Shown here: one piece after another, positions 1 to 6,266 of the stretch
How the letters are laid out: each line of letters starts with the position of its first letter
Position numbering within the stretch: position 1 is the first letter of the stretch
Source of the DNA: QHXW01 sp035297145
Lineage (GTDB): Bacteria > Acidobacteriota > Terriglobia > Bryobacterales > Bryobacteraceae
DNA: 7,527 bases
Assembly: GCA_035297145.1 (NCBI GenBank)
Contig: DATGZN010000090.1
Location: 1-7,527, forward strand
Reading direction: 5' to 3'
Made by a program: the position numbers and the translations under genes
Notes under the pieces: model-generated
Told to the model about the DNA's origin: nothing
Seen by the model: only the letters and a program-made list of their open reading frames with translations
Database searches by the model: none

Positions 1-8
1 ATAGCCAT
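1..8 (-). CDS. Start of an unidentified downstream gene (partial)
   Basis: Only the first two codons and part of the third are inside the window (ATG GCT AT.), so the product begins Met-Ala-(Ile or Met) and cannot be identified. The start is credible because a strong Shine-Dalgarno sequence (AAAGGAG) lies 8 nt upstream on the same strand. The gene follows the truncated methyltransferase frame by 52 nt, in the same direction, and may be the next member of the accessory cluster. Confidence 0.5.
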
Positions 9-16
9 TTGTGTAT

Positions 17-23
17 CTCCTTT
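17..23 (-). promoter_or_regulatory. Ribosome binding site of the edge gene
   Basis: The minus strand reads AAAGGAG followed by 8 nt and then ATG. This near-perfect Shine-Dalgarno match is the main evidence that a gene begins at position 8. Confidence 0.6.
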
Positions 24-54
24 GACCCCGCCAGAGATACTCCAGGACAATGTG

Positions 55-77
55 GCGAGATCATGAAGCATGATCGC
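55..77. repeat. Inverted repeat at the end of the methyltransferase frame
   Basis: ATCATG (60-65) and CATGAT (69-74) are perfect inverted copies around a 3-nt loop. A GCG/CGC pair extends the stem outward across a 2-nt bulge. The stop codon of the methyltransferase frame (61-63) lies in the stem. No run of T follows on the minus strand, so an intrinsic terminator is not supported. It could be a weak hairpin or chance. Confidence 0.35.
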
Positions 78-474
78 ACCTCAGAGCTAAGCTATGCTTG
101 AGGTCGGCGAGCGCGCTAGGATTTGAAACTGACCCACTACCGAAATCCGCGGCATGGAAGCTGACGTTGGGAATCCCGGCTTCGGAGGCAAAGCGACGCG
201 CGCTGTCAATGTGGACCGGCATCGCATCGATGCCATGGAAGGACGCTTTGGGGTGGGTTGCAGCCAAAATCGCTGCGGTGACGCCCTGCCCGCAGCCCAG
301 ATCGCACCACGCGAAGCCGCTATCTCGTTCTGGTGGCGCGAACCCGGAAACCAGCGCCACGTGGTCCAGCCACGCAGGCGCCGTATGGCGGATAAAATTC
401 CGGACGTAAGGGACGTCCGCTACATAACCGCCGATTTGTGGGATCTGCGACGGGTCGTGTGGAAAGCAGTCCAA
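61..474 (-). pseudogene. Truncated class I SAM-dependent methyltransferase
   Basis: The 137-codon frame resembles the N-terminal part of class I SAM-dependent methyltransferases of the roughly 500-residue type that carry a methyltransferase regulatory domain. SAM-binding motif I is clear (CDLGCGQG, residues 57-64). The acidic residue of motif II follows in GIDAMP (81-86), and the next strand ends at SFHAADF (105-111). After residue 111 the resemblance to the family stops, and the frame ends 26 residues later without the motif IV region or any substrate domain. Only about 50 nt separate the stop from the next gene, so the rest appears deleted rather than frameshifted. The start is TTG at 474, with no in-frame ATG above it and an AGGGA-type sequence just upstream. 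It lies 14 nt after the leader-peptide gene. A full methyl transfer activity is unlikely. It could instead be a short expressed SAM-binding relic. Confidence 0.65.
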
Positions 475-488
475 CGGATCCCTACCAG

Positions 489-629
489 CTAAAGTTGGAT
501 TTCATTCTTGTGCTTGGCGTCGCCGCCAGAAACTCGCTTCAAGTCCTCCTCCGTCAGCTCGATGCTGTTTGGTTCTGTCGTCTTCGTCAGGTCATCCGGT
601 TTGGATTCCGGTTTGGTTGGCTCGCTCAT
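489..629 (-). CDS. Small double-glycine leader peptide (bacteriocin-like precursor)
   Basis: This 46-residue protein starts MSEPTKPESK and is rich in Lys, Glu, Asp, Thr and Pro. Its centre, residues 24-36 (ELTEEDLKRVSGG), matches the double-glycine leader consensus of class II bacteriocins and related peptides exported by ABC transporters with a C39 peptidase domain: acidic helix, spaced hydrophobic Leu/Leu/Val, then Gly-Gly. Cleavage after Gly36 would release a 10-residue product, DAKHKNEIQL, with no Cys, Ser or Thr to modify. The start at 629 is chosen because GAGGA stands 7 nt upstream; the frame remains open to 818 without a comparable signal. No transporter or peptidase is in the window. 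The truncated methyltransferase follows after 14 nt. The motif is seen directly; export as a signal or toxin is inference, and the leader could instead be a cast-off fragment. Confidence 0.6.
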   Translation of the reverse strand: MSEPTKPESKPDDLTKTTEPNSIELTEEDLKRVSGGDAKHKNEIQL

Positions 630-636
630 GAATCTA

Positions 637-641
637 TCCTC
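637..641 (-). promoter_or_regulatory. Ribosome binding site deciding the leader-peptide start
   Basis: GAGGA lies 7 nt before the ATG at 629 on the minus strand. It favours the 46-residue reading over the longer 109-residue open frame. Confidence 0.55.
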
Positions 642-840
642 TTCTTTCTGCTCTGAGTCGATCAATGACCGCTCCTCTGCTGGAAAACTTCGGCCGTAGA
701 CACGTCCGTCACAAAGCACACTATCAGATGACGTAAATCGGGGTGCCGTATTGCCGGCCCTTAGCCTCGCTCCCATACAGTAGTTGGCCGCTCCCTCGCC
801 ACCGCGAGTGGTCCCCACGCGAAAGCCTCAGATTCCGGCG

Positions 841-1464
841 CTACTGAGTTGTTGGGCCTATGTCGGAGATCTCGCCCTTCTGCAACTGCTCCGGATCATT
901 GGGAGGCTTGAAATCGTTCGTGTTGAAAATGCGCCACGGTTCACCCGGAGGTGAAACTGCCAGCACGAGTGCAACAGTGAAGCGTGGGCCCTGGAAGTAC
1001 TCGACCTTGATTTCGTGAATTCCCCGTGTGAGGGTCGCACTTCCGCTGACCGCTCTTGAGCTGTGCTCTCCATCGTTGTCTATCACTACTTGATTGTTCA
1101 GATACAACTTGGCTCCGTCATCGGCCAGCAGGCTAAACCGGTAGTGCCCTGGTTTTTCGATCCAAACTCTGCCGGCATACTCGATTGCAAACCACTCGAA
1201 CCGGTCCGTGATGTTCGGGAATCCTTCATCGAAGTTCTGCGGCCAGATGTTCAACGAGGTTGTGTAAATTGAGCCGACCGGACGCAGACGCCCGAATTTC
1301 GGCAGCGCATGGGTGCCAGGTTTCAGGTAATATACGCGGCCTTGGAAGCCCGACGTGTCTACGACGGTAGTGCCAAATACATATTCCGGTTTATCTTCCC
1401 CACTCGACGATCCAAGCGCAAGCGCCACAGCCAGCCATGCCGGCAACAATCTTCCGAGCCGCAT
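841..1464 (-). CDS. Secreted PA14-domain protein
   Basis: The 207-residue product begins with a short basic stretch and a hydrophobic core (residues 1-22, MRLGRLLPAWLAVALALG), a Sec signal peptide. A single PA14 domain fills residues about 40-170. Hallmarks are GHYRFSLLADDGAKLYL (106-122), the VIDNDG turn (127-132) and GIHEIKVEYFQG (148-159). PA14 is a beta-barrel module found in glycosidases, adhesins and toxins, and usually binds carbohydrate. Here no catalytic domain accompanies it, so a stand-alone sugar-binding or cell-surface role is likely. The frame is open upstream to 1575, but the ATG at 1464 is preferred because the signal peptide begins there. No clear Shine-Dalgarno precedes it; TATAGT lies 4 nt before the ATG and might be a -10 element or chance. 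It starts 70 nt after the DUF1080-NmrA frame. It is one of two exported products downstream of the candidate effector. Confidence 0.85.
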   Translation of the reverse strand: MRLGRLLPAWLAVALALGSSSGEDKPEYVFGTTVVDTSGFQGRVYYLKPGTHALPKFGRLRPVGSIYTTSLNIWPQNFDEGFPNITDRFEWFAIEYAGRVWIEKPGHYRFSLLADDGAKLYLNNQVVIDNDGEHSSRAVSGSATLTRGIHEIKVEYFQGPRFTVALVLAVSPPGEPWRIFNTNDFKPPNDPEQLQKGEISDIGPTTQ

Positions 1465-1534
1465 GTCTACTATACGCACGTGCGGGATTGCGAGAATGCA
1501 GAAACTCAGCCCATTTAGCTGGCCGATTTCGAGA

Positions 1535-2389
1535 TCACGCCCGAAACTCCGCGGCGTGATCGGCCGCCCAGTCACGGAACGTTCGCGCCGGGGCTCCGGT
1601 GATCTCTGCGATCGTGGATGTCACGAACGCGGGTTGACCCATTGCCGCGGCCCAGGCGTCGAGCAGCATGTTCACGACGGCCGCAGGCATGAGCGCGAGC
1701 GGCTCAGAGCTTGCCTCATCTGGCGACATCTCTTCGATGCGCAGCGAGCGGCCGATCACACTACCGATTGTCGATATTTGCTCGAACTGGCTCAGGGATT
1801 GAGGTCCGGTCAGAACATATTCCGCTCCGGCGTGTCCATCCTCACACAAGGCGCGGACCGCGACCGCGGCGATGTCACGCTCGTCGATCGGCGCTGTAGG
1901 AGCGGCGAGATAGGGCCAGCGCACGACATCGCCGGCGCGAATCCGCGGCGCCCACCAGCGCAGGGAATTCCCGGCAAGCATTCCGGGCCGCAGGAATGTC
2001 CATTGGACTCCTGAAGTCTCGATCAGCCGCTCGATTTGCTCGGCCAGCGCTCGGGACGGATTAGGCTGCTGGAAGAAGGGGTGTGGTGTTTTGAGCGGAG
2101 CTGACAAGAATACGATGCGCCGAGCGTGCTTGGCGATCCGCTCCAAGGCGGCAGCGACCACGGCCGGTGGGGCGGTCCACACCAGGAACACCGCATCGAT
2201 GCCATCCAGGCACGCGTCAAGGGTCTCAGGAACCGTGAGATCTCCGCGTACCACATCAACGTGTGGCGGCAAACCAGCTGTGTGCGGGTTGCGGGCGAGC
2301 GCGCGGACTTGCATTCCCGTGGCCGGCAGTTGAGAGAGAACCTGGCGGCCAATGTTGCCGGTAGCTCCAATGACGAGGATGCGATTCAT
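1535..2389 (-). other. NmrA-like atypical SDR module, possibly translated separately
   Basis: From the internal ATG at 2389 the frame gives a complete 284-residue protein of the NmrA/atypical short-chain dehydrogenase family. The first strand and glycine-rich loop VIGATGNIG (residues 6-14, GxxGxxG spacing) bind NAD(P). VVRGDL and the DGIDAVFLV strand follow, then WTFLRPGMLAGN and DERDIAAVAVRAL, all typical of this family. Such proteins act as redox sensors or as quinone/NAD(P)H-binding reductases. No Tyr-x-x-x-Lys catalytic pair is obvious, which fits the NmrA group. GTAGGA stands about 9 nt before this ATG, giving a usable ribosome binding site, and the length from here matches free-standing homologues. 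It may therefore be an independent gene that shares the reading frame of the DUF1080 gene upstream. Confidence 0.6.
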
Positions 2390-3190
2390 GCGAAACCATC
2401 CTACGGGCGGAGACTTGATCTTAGCCCATTCCGATAGTTCGCGAATCCAGATGTTGCGGAAGCGCACGGGCTGGTCGTGGTCCTGCAAGAGCAGCGGCAT
2501 CTTTGCGGGATGCGGCTTGTACGGCGGGCGCTTCATGTAGTCAGTGGGTCCGGTGAGCTCGGTCGAGTCCTGCACGAGCACGCCATTTTGCAGAACGGTG
2601 ATGTGGGCGGGACGGAGCAGCTTGCCGTCGGGAGCGAAACGCGGGCCGTGGAAGACAATGTCGTAGGTCTGCCACTGGCCGGGCGGCAGGCAGGCATTCA
2701 CCAGGGGCGGGGTCTGAGCGTAGACGGCTCCGGCTTGGCCGTCAGCGTAGGTTTTGTTTTCGTAGGAATCGAGAACCTGGAGCTCGTAGGTGCTCATGAG
2801 GTAAATGCCGCTATTACCGCGGCCCTGGTCTTTGTCATGCGGCGGGTTGGGCTCGGCCCACTCGACGTGCAATTGACAATCCCCGAACGCTTGGGCGGTG
2901 TGGATGTCGCCGGTTCCGGGCACGATTTCGATGGCGCCATTGACGACCTTCCACCTCGCGGGTCCGCCCTTGTTGTTCTGCCACTTCGACAGATCTGTTC
3001 CATCGAAGAGGACGACTGCGTCCGACGGAGCTTTTCCTGGCGATTGTTGCGTGCTGGGCGTGGCGGGCGTGATCACCGGCGGCGCGGGACGGTCGCGGTC
3101 GGAAATTTTCCAACGGGTCAGGCCGTCTTTTTGGGAGGTCTGACCGGCGCAGATGGAACAACAGATGGTGAGGAGGAACAGGTGTCGCAT
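1535..3190 (-). CDS. DUF1080 (3-keto-disaccharide hydrolase-like) protein fused in frame to an NmrA-like NAD(P)-binding protein
   Basis: The 551-residue frame starts with a signal peptide (MRHLFLLTICCSICAG, cleavage probably near residue 16) and a Pro-rich linker. A DUF1080 domain occupies about 58-252: VVLFDGTDLSKW (59-70), GNSGIYLMSTYELQVLDS (125-142) and the closing strand FRNIWIREL (244-252). This concanavalin-like domain is known as 3-keto-disaccharide hydrolase and is normally extracytoplasmic. Family members generally end at this last strand. Here the frame runs on through about 15 residues to Met268, which opens a complete 284-residue NmrA-type Rossmann protein (see the internal module entry). 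The combination is odd because a secreted hydrolase would carry a cofactor-dependent cytoplasmic domain. A lost stop codon with internal re-initiation at 2389 is the likely alternative. The start at 3190 has only a weak, distant AGGT-type ribosome site and follows the effector gene by 44 nt. Confidence 0.75.
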   Translation of the reverse strand: MRHLFLLTICCSICAGQTSQKDGLTRWKISDRDRPAPPVITPATPSTQQSPGKAPSDAVVLFDGTDLSKWQNNKGGPARWKVVNGAIEIVPGTGDIHTAQAFGDCQLHVEWAEPNPPHDKDQGRGNSGIYLMSTYELQVLDSYENKTYADGQAGAVYAQTPPLVNACLPPGQWQTYDIVFHGPRFAPDGKLLRPAHITVLQNGVLVQDSTELTGPTDYMKRPPYKPHPAKMPLLLQDHDQPVRFRNIWIRELSEWAKIKSPPVGWFRMNRILVIGATGNIGRQVLSQLPATGMQVRALARNPHTAGLPPHVDVVRGDLTVPETLDACLDGIDAVFLVWTAPPAVVAAALERIAKHARRIVFLSAPLKTPHPFFQQPNPSRALAEQIERLIETSGVQWTFLRPGMLAGNSLRWWAPRIRAGDVVRWPYLAAPTAPIDERDIAAVAVRALCEDGHAGAEYVLTGPQSLSQFEQISTIGSVIGRSLRIEEMSPDEASSEPLALMPAAVVNMLLDAWAAAMGQPAFVTSTIAEITGAPARTFRDWAADHAAEFRA

Positions 3191-3234
3191 GGGAAACAGA
3201 CTACCTGTTCTGCCGGCTGGAGTCCAATCGGCGA

Positions 3235-3432
3235 TCAGGGGCTGGGCGGCACGGGCGGGGTGGTGCCGGGAGGCGTTCCGGAAGTGCCAGGTACGGGGGG
3301 CGTGCCGGGTGGTGAGGGAGAAGGCGGCGTTGGACCGCTGCCGCCGGAAGAGGATCCGGAGCCGGAGCTGGACGGGGCGAGCGGGCTGCCGGGGACGGGA
3401 TCGCCGTTGGTGGCAGAGCCGCCGGGGTTGAA
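3235..3432 (-). repeat. Low-complexity Pro/Gly/Ser-rich coding tract
   Basis: This GC-rich stretch codes for roughly the last 65 residues of the candidate effector. It contains short imperfect repeats such as PGTPP, PVPGT and SGSGSS. The composition suggests a disordered, flexible tail. The nucleotide repetitiveness also makes it a place for slippage or assembly error. Confidence 0.65.
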
Positions 3433-5313
3433 CGGCGGTTGTTCGTCGGGGACCACCAATAACCCTTTGTCGGCGTTCGACGAGGCGTATTTGCGCATGC
3501 TCCAGCAACGGCCACCGTGGCGTTGCGCGTCCGGGTCGTCAAATTTGAACGGTGCGTAATGCGAATCTGACGGCGGATCATAGTCGTCGGTTCCGGGCGG
3601 CCGATATTTGAGCGGCGGCGCCTTCTGCACGTAGAGGTGGAGGTGCGGGAACATGCTGATGCCGATATTTCCATTTCCGCCAATCACCTGGCCGGTGTGG
3701 ACATGCAGCGGGTTTGGACTCACGTTGTTCGGGTCGAAGCCACTTTCAACATTGATCGTGGAGAGTCTCTCGGCAAGCTTCGAGTTCCAATCATCGCCGA
3801 TGATGCCATTAGTCATTAAGTGGAGATATTTCGCCGTTGTGCCGTCGAAATGGCGAATGGCAATGTAATTTGCCTGATCCTTGTCTTTTGGCAGTTTCCG
3901 GTCGTCATCATGGATTGACGGCAGCGAAGCTGGATCAGGCGGCTTGAATGTTGAACCGTCTTGCGTATCGTCGAAGTCCACGATGTGACCTTCCTTGACG
4001 CAGAGCAGCCGGGCTCCCTGGGGAAGCGACCAGTCGTAAGATGTTTCTTCGTCCTGAGGCGACCAAAGCGGATCGCGGGAACGCCTGAAGAAGTGGCTAA
4101 TGAATCCGCGGTGCCCCTGGACGCAATAACGCTCGCCGGCATAGGGCAATAAGAATCCTGTAAGAAAGGCATCGGACTTCAGCTTGGTCTGCCCTTCGTT
4201 GACAAAGCATAATCCGAGCAGGCCGGCGAGGCCACCGAACAGCGCACCACCGACAATGACGAGTACGTACCCAGCCGCCTGGTCCCCATTTTTGGACAAA
4301 TCGGCATGGGCAGGACCGAGGAGCAGGGCGCTCACCAGCGCGGCGGTCGCCGCACTCAGCAGCGGACAGATGACGAACACATGTATCAGGCATTCCCATC
4401 CTCTGCTGTTGTACGCGGAGTGGCGCTGGGGAAGCCATCCGTATCCGAACCCGGCCCAAGTGCCGGCGAGAATCGGGAAACCCCACGGATCCGGCGGCGG
4501 AAGATGCATAAAGGCTGGGGCGGAGGCTGACATGATGGTCACGACAGTGAGGGCGATGAAGGCCACGCAGGCCACGAGAATTGTGGGGATGCCGAAGGGA
4601 AGGCCGAAGATGACGCCGCCGAAATAGCCGAAGTAAGCCAGACAGATGCCGGCGATAGCAATCACGCCCGGCAGGAACGGACTACCCGGCGGCGCCGCCA
4701 GGAACCCCGCAAGACCGGCGATCAGAGCGCCCAGGCCCGCGGCGAGCCAGAGGATGTCACGGAAAACCAGCAATCCCGGTTCTCCTTGCCACAGAATCGG
4801 TCCGAGCGTGGTGCCGGTGAATGTGGTTGATGAGGGCGCGGAGTGTTTGCGGGTGCATTCCAAACCCGGCTTATCGGTAGTTTTCATTATGCGGCGCAGA
4901 ACGCGAAGAGCATGAGCCGTCTGGTGCACGTCAATGTGCACAGTGGTCGACGTCAACGCCTTAGTCGAAGCTTCGGGGAAGTTTATGTCATCTGTTTTGT
5001 CTTCGAAGCCCTCCTTACTGACCATGAACGTGTAGTCCCTCCCGCTTCCGCCCACCTCACCGGCGTCGAGCGCATCAAAGACGGCGATGCCGCTCCCGTC
5101 GGTCATCTTCGAATCCACGGGTCTTCCTGCGTCGTCCCATACCGTGACCATCACGCCGGTAAACGGGCGATCCGGAGAATCCAGGCCCAAGGTGCGATCG
5201 GTGTCCCAACAAACTGTTTGGAGATAAGCAGTGACTTCGAGCGTACCAGTCGTGCAGGGAATACAGCGGGTGCCGGGAGGGCATTCGCACGTTGGTGCGG
5301 TACTGCCGCTCAT
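3235..5313 (-). CDS. Candidate T6SS effector: TTR-like domain, membrane segments, M23-type metallopeptidase
   Basis: The 692-residue protein has five zones. Residues 9-20 hold a Cys cluster (C9, C11, C17, C20). Residues 22-130 look like a transthyretin/carboxypeptidase-regulatory-like beta domain. Residues 180-371 contain about five hydrophobic membrane segments (near 180-207, 213-236, 240-262, 307-333, 347-371). Residues about 395-565 match M23 zinc endopeptidases of the lysostaphin/LytM type: H407 and D427 (SYDWSLPQGARL) as metal ligands, H498 in KYLHL, and HLH at 557-559. The last 70 residues are Pro/Gly/Ser-rich. M23 enzymes cut peptide cross-links in peptidoglycan. The start codon overlaps the DUF4123 stop as ATGA, indicating translational coupling, and adaptors of that family usually sit directly before their cargo effector. 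The role as a cell-wall-cutting T6SS effector is inferred from this order and the motifs. A membrane-anchored housekeeping wall enzyme is the alternative. No cognate immunity gene is recognised. Confidence 0.8.
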   Translation of the reverse strand: MSGSTAPTCECPPGTRCIPCTTGTLEVTAYLQTVCWDTDRTLGLDSPDRPFTGVMVTVWDDAGRPVDSKMTDGSGIAVFDALDAGEVGGSGRDYTFMVSKEGFEDKTDDINFPEASTKALTSTTVHIDVHQTAHALRVLRRIMKTTDKPGLECTRKHSAPSSTTFTGTTLGPILWQGEPGLLVFRDILWLAAGLGALIAGLAGFLAAPPGSPFLPGVIAIAGICLAYFGYFGGVIFGLPFGIPTILVACVAFIALTVVTIMSASAPAFMHLPPPDPWGFPILAGTWAGFGYGWLPQRHSAYNSRGWECLIHVFVICPLLSAATAALVSALLLGPAHADLSKNGDQAAGYVLVIVGGALFGGLAGLLGLCFVNEGQTKLKSDAFLTGFLLPYAGERYCVQGHRGFISHFFRRSRDPLWSPQDEETSYDWSLPQGARLLCVKEGHIVDFDDTQDGSTFKPPDPASLPSIHDDDRKLPKDKDQANYIAIRHFDGTTAKYLHLMTNGIIGDDWNSKLAERLSTINVESGFDPNNVSPNPLHVHTGQVIGGNGNIGISMFPHLHLYVQKAPPLKYRPPGTDDYDPPSDSHYAPFKFDDPDAQRHGGRCWSMRKYASSNADKGLLVVPDEQPPFNPGGSATNGDPVPGSPLAPSSSGSGSSSGGSGPTPPSPSPPGTPPVPGTSGTPPGTTPPVPPSP

Positions 5314-6266
5314 GCGGGTTCGGCCGCACTCGCGCTATTCGCTTGATTGGCTATCAGGCGGTCGCGGAGCAACTGTAGGGCGCGTGGCCGGTCTTTTAGC
5401 GCGATGCTCTCAATTTTCTGTCGCATTTCGGAGGGAAAACCGAGCACTAACAATTCCGCTGTGATAGCAACGTCACGGCCACTAGGGAGCCCCAGCTTCG
5501 GGCTGAGGTGCTTGGCCTGATCGAGTAGTGCCTGAAGATCGGCGTCGGTAGCCTTACCGAGGCGGTGCGAATAGCGCTGGCGCAAGTAGGCGCGGCAACG
5601 CTTGTCATAGCGTTCCATGCAATCCTGATCGAAAGCCGCTTCGTGCTGCTTGCTCAGCCGAAACATGTCGGTGGCTGAGGGAGGGCGGACTTCGCCGGCG
5701 TCTGGCGCCGCGGGCGTCGGATCCCACTGGGACAGGACGAGCTCGCCGACGGCTTCGGAGGCCTCGGCATCGTAGGCCGAAAAGCGGTGGATCGGGCCGA
5801 AAAACTGGCGCTTCTCGGCGTGCGCGCTGGACGCGATAAATGGCCGCAAAACGCGCGGATCGTAGAAGCGCAGATAATTCTCGGCGCCCTCGGTGTCCAG
5901 AACCAGCAGGAAACGACGCAGGTGCTTATAGAGCGTTCCCGGCGTGGCTTCCGAAAAAAGGAAAAGCGCGGCCTCCAGCGCCGAGTCTTGCAGGGCCAAC
6001 CAGAGCACCAGGTCACTGGCCGCATCGGCCCGGGCGAAAAACGGCGCGACACGCGTCAGGTTCTCTGTGGGACTCTCTCGAAATAAGCATCCGTGCTCCA
6101 CCTTGAATTCCCGCAGCATGACCCAGAGCTTGGGGATGCGGGCACCGTCGAGCAAGACATAGAGCTCGCAGTTCGAATTGGGGCGAGCCAATCGGAGCGC
6201 GTGGCGAAGTTGCTGGATGCGAGGCAACTCGGGAACGGAAGCCGGACCGGGATCAGTGGTTGGCAT
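5310..6266 (-). CDS. DUF4123 T6SS effector adaptor/chaperone
   Basis: The 318-residue soluble protein has the DUF4123 core in its first half. ELYVLLDGAR (34-43) is the opening strand typical of the family, and YLRFYDPRVLRPF (131-143) is the conserved block. Residues about 200-310 form a charged, mainly helical extension (FRLSKQHEAAFDQDCMERY onward, with YLRQRYSHRLG at 227-237) like that of other adaptors. DUF4123 proteins (Tap/TEC) load a specific effector onto the VgrG-PAAR spike and are not themselves secreted. Both neighbours fit: VgrG and PAAR precede it and a candidate effector follows by an ATGA overlap. Its ATG at 6266 lies 14 nt inside the end of the PAAR gene with no good Shine-Dalgarno, so translation is probably coupled to that gene. 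The effector it serves is most likely the next gene. Confidence 0.9.
   Translation of the reverse strand: MPTTDPGPASVPELPRIQQLRHALRLARPNSNCELYVLLDGARIPKLWVMLREFKVEHGCLFRESPTENLTRVAPFFARADAASDLVLWLALQDSALEAALFLFSEATPGTLYKHLRRFLLVLDTEGAENYLRFYDPRVLRPFIASSAHAEKRQFFGPIHRFSAYDAEASEAVGELVLSQWDPTPAAPDAGEVRPPSATDMFRLSKQHEAAFDQDCMERYDKRCRAYLRQRYSHRLGKATDADLQALLDQAKHLSPKLGLPSGRDVAITAELLVLGFPSEMRQKIESIALKDRPRALQLLRDRLIANQANSASAAEPA

Noticed and set aside
795..808. CTCGC/GCGAG hairpin about 30 nt after the PA14 stop as a terminator
   Set aside because: The stem is only 5 bp with a 4-nt loop, and no T-run follows on the minus strand.
630..818. N-terminal extension of the small peptide (109-codon reading)
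   Set aside because: The extension has no ribosome binding site as good as the GAGGA before 629, and the leader-type peptide is complete from 629.
1469..1474. TATAGT just before the PA14 start as a promoter for a leaderless transcript
   Set aside because: It sits only 4 nt before the ATG and no convincing -35 element lies at the right distance. Too weak to list.
1355..2014. A 219-codon plus-strand frame
   Set aside because: Antisense to the NmrA module and the PA14 gene; Arg-rich with no recognisable domain. A shadow frame.
3150..3190. Lipoprotein signal on the DUF1080 protein
   Set aside because: The Cys residues at 10, 11 and 14 are not preceded by a proper lipobox (Leu-Ala/Ser-Gly/Ala-Cys type). 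An ordinary Sec signal with cleavage near residue 16 fits better.
2477..3559. A 360-codon open frame on the plus strand
   Set aside because: It lies antisense to the DUF1080 gene and the effector tail, has low-complexity Gly/Val-rich composition, no family motifs, and runs through sequence clearly coding on the other strand. It is a GC-bias shadow.
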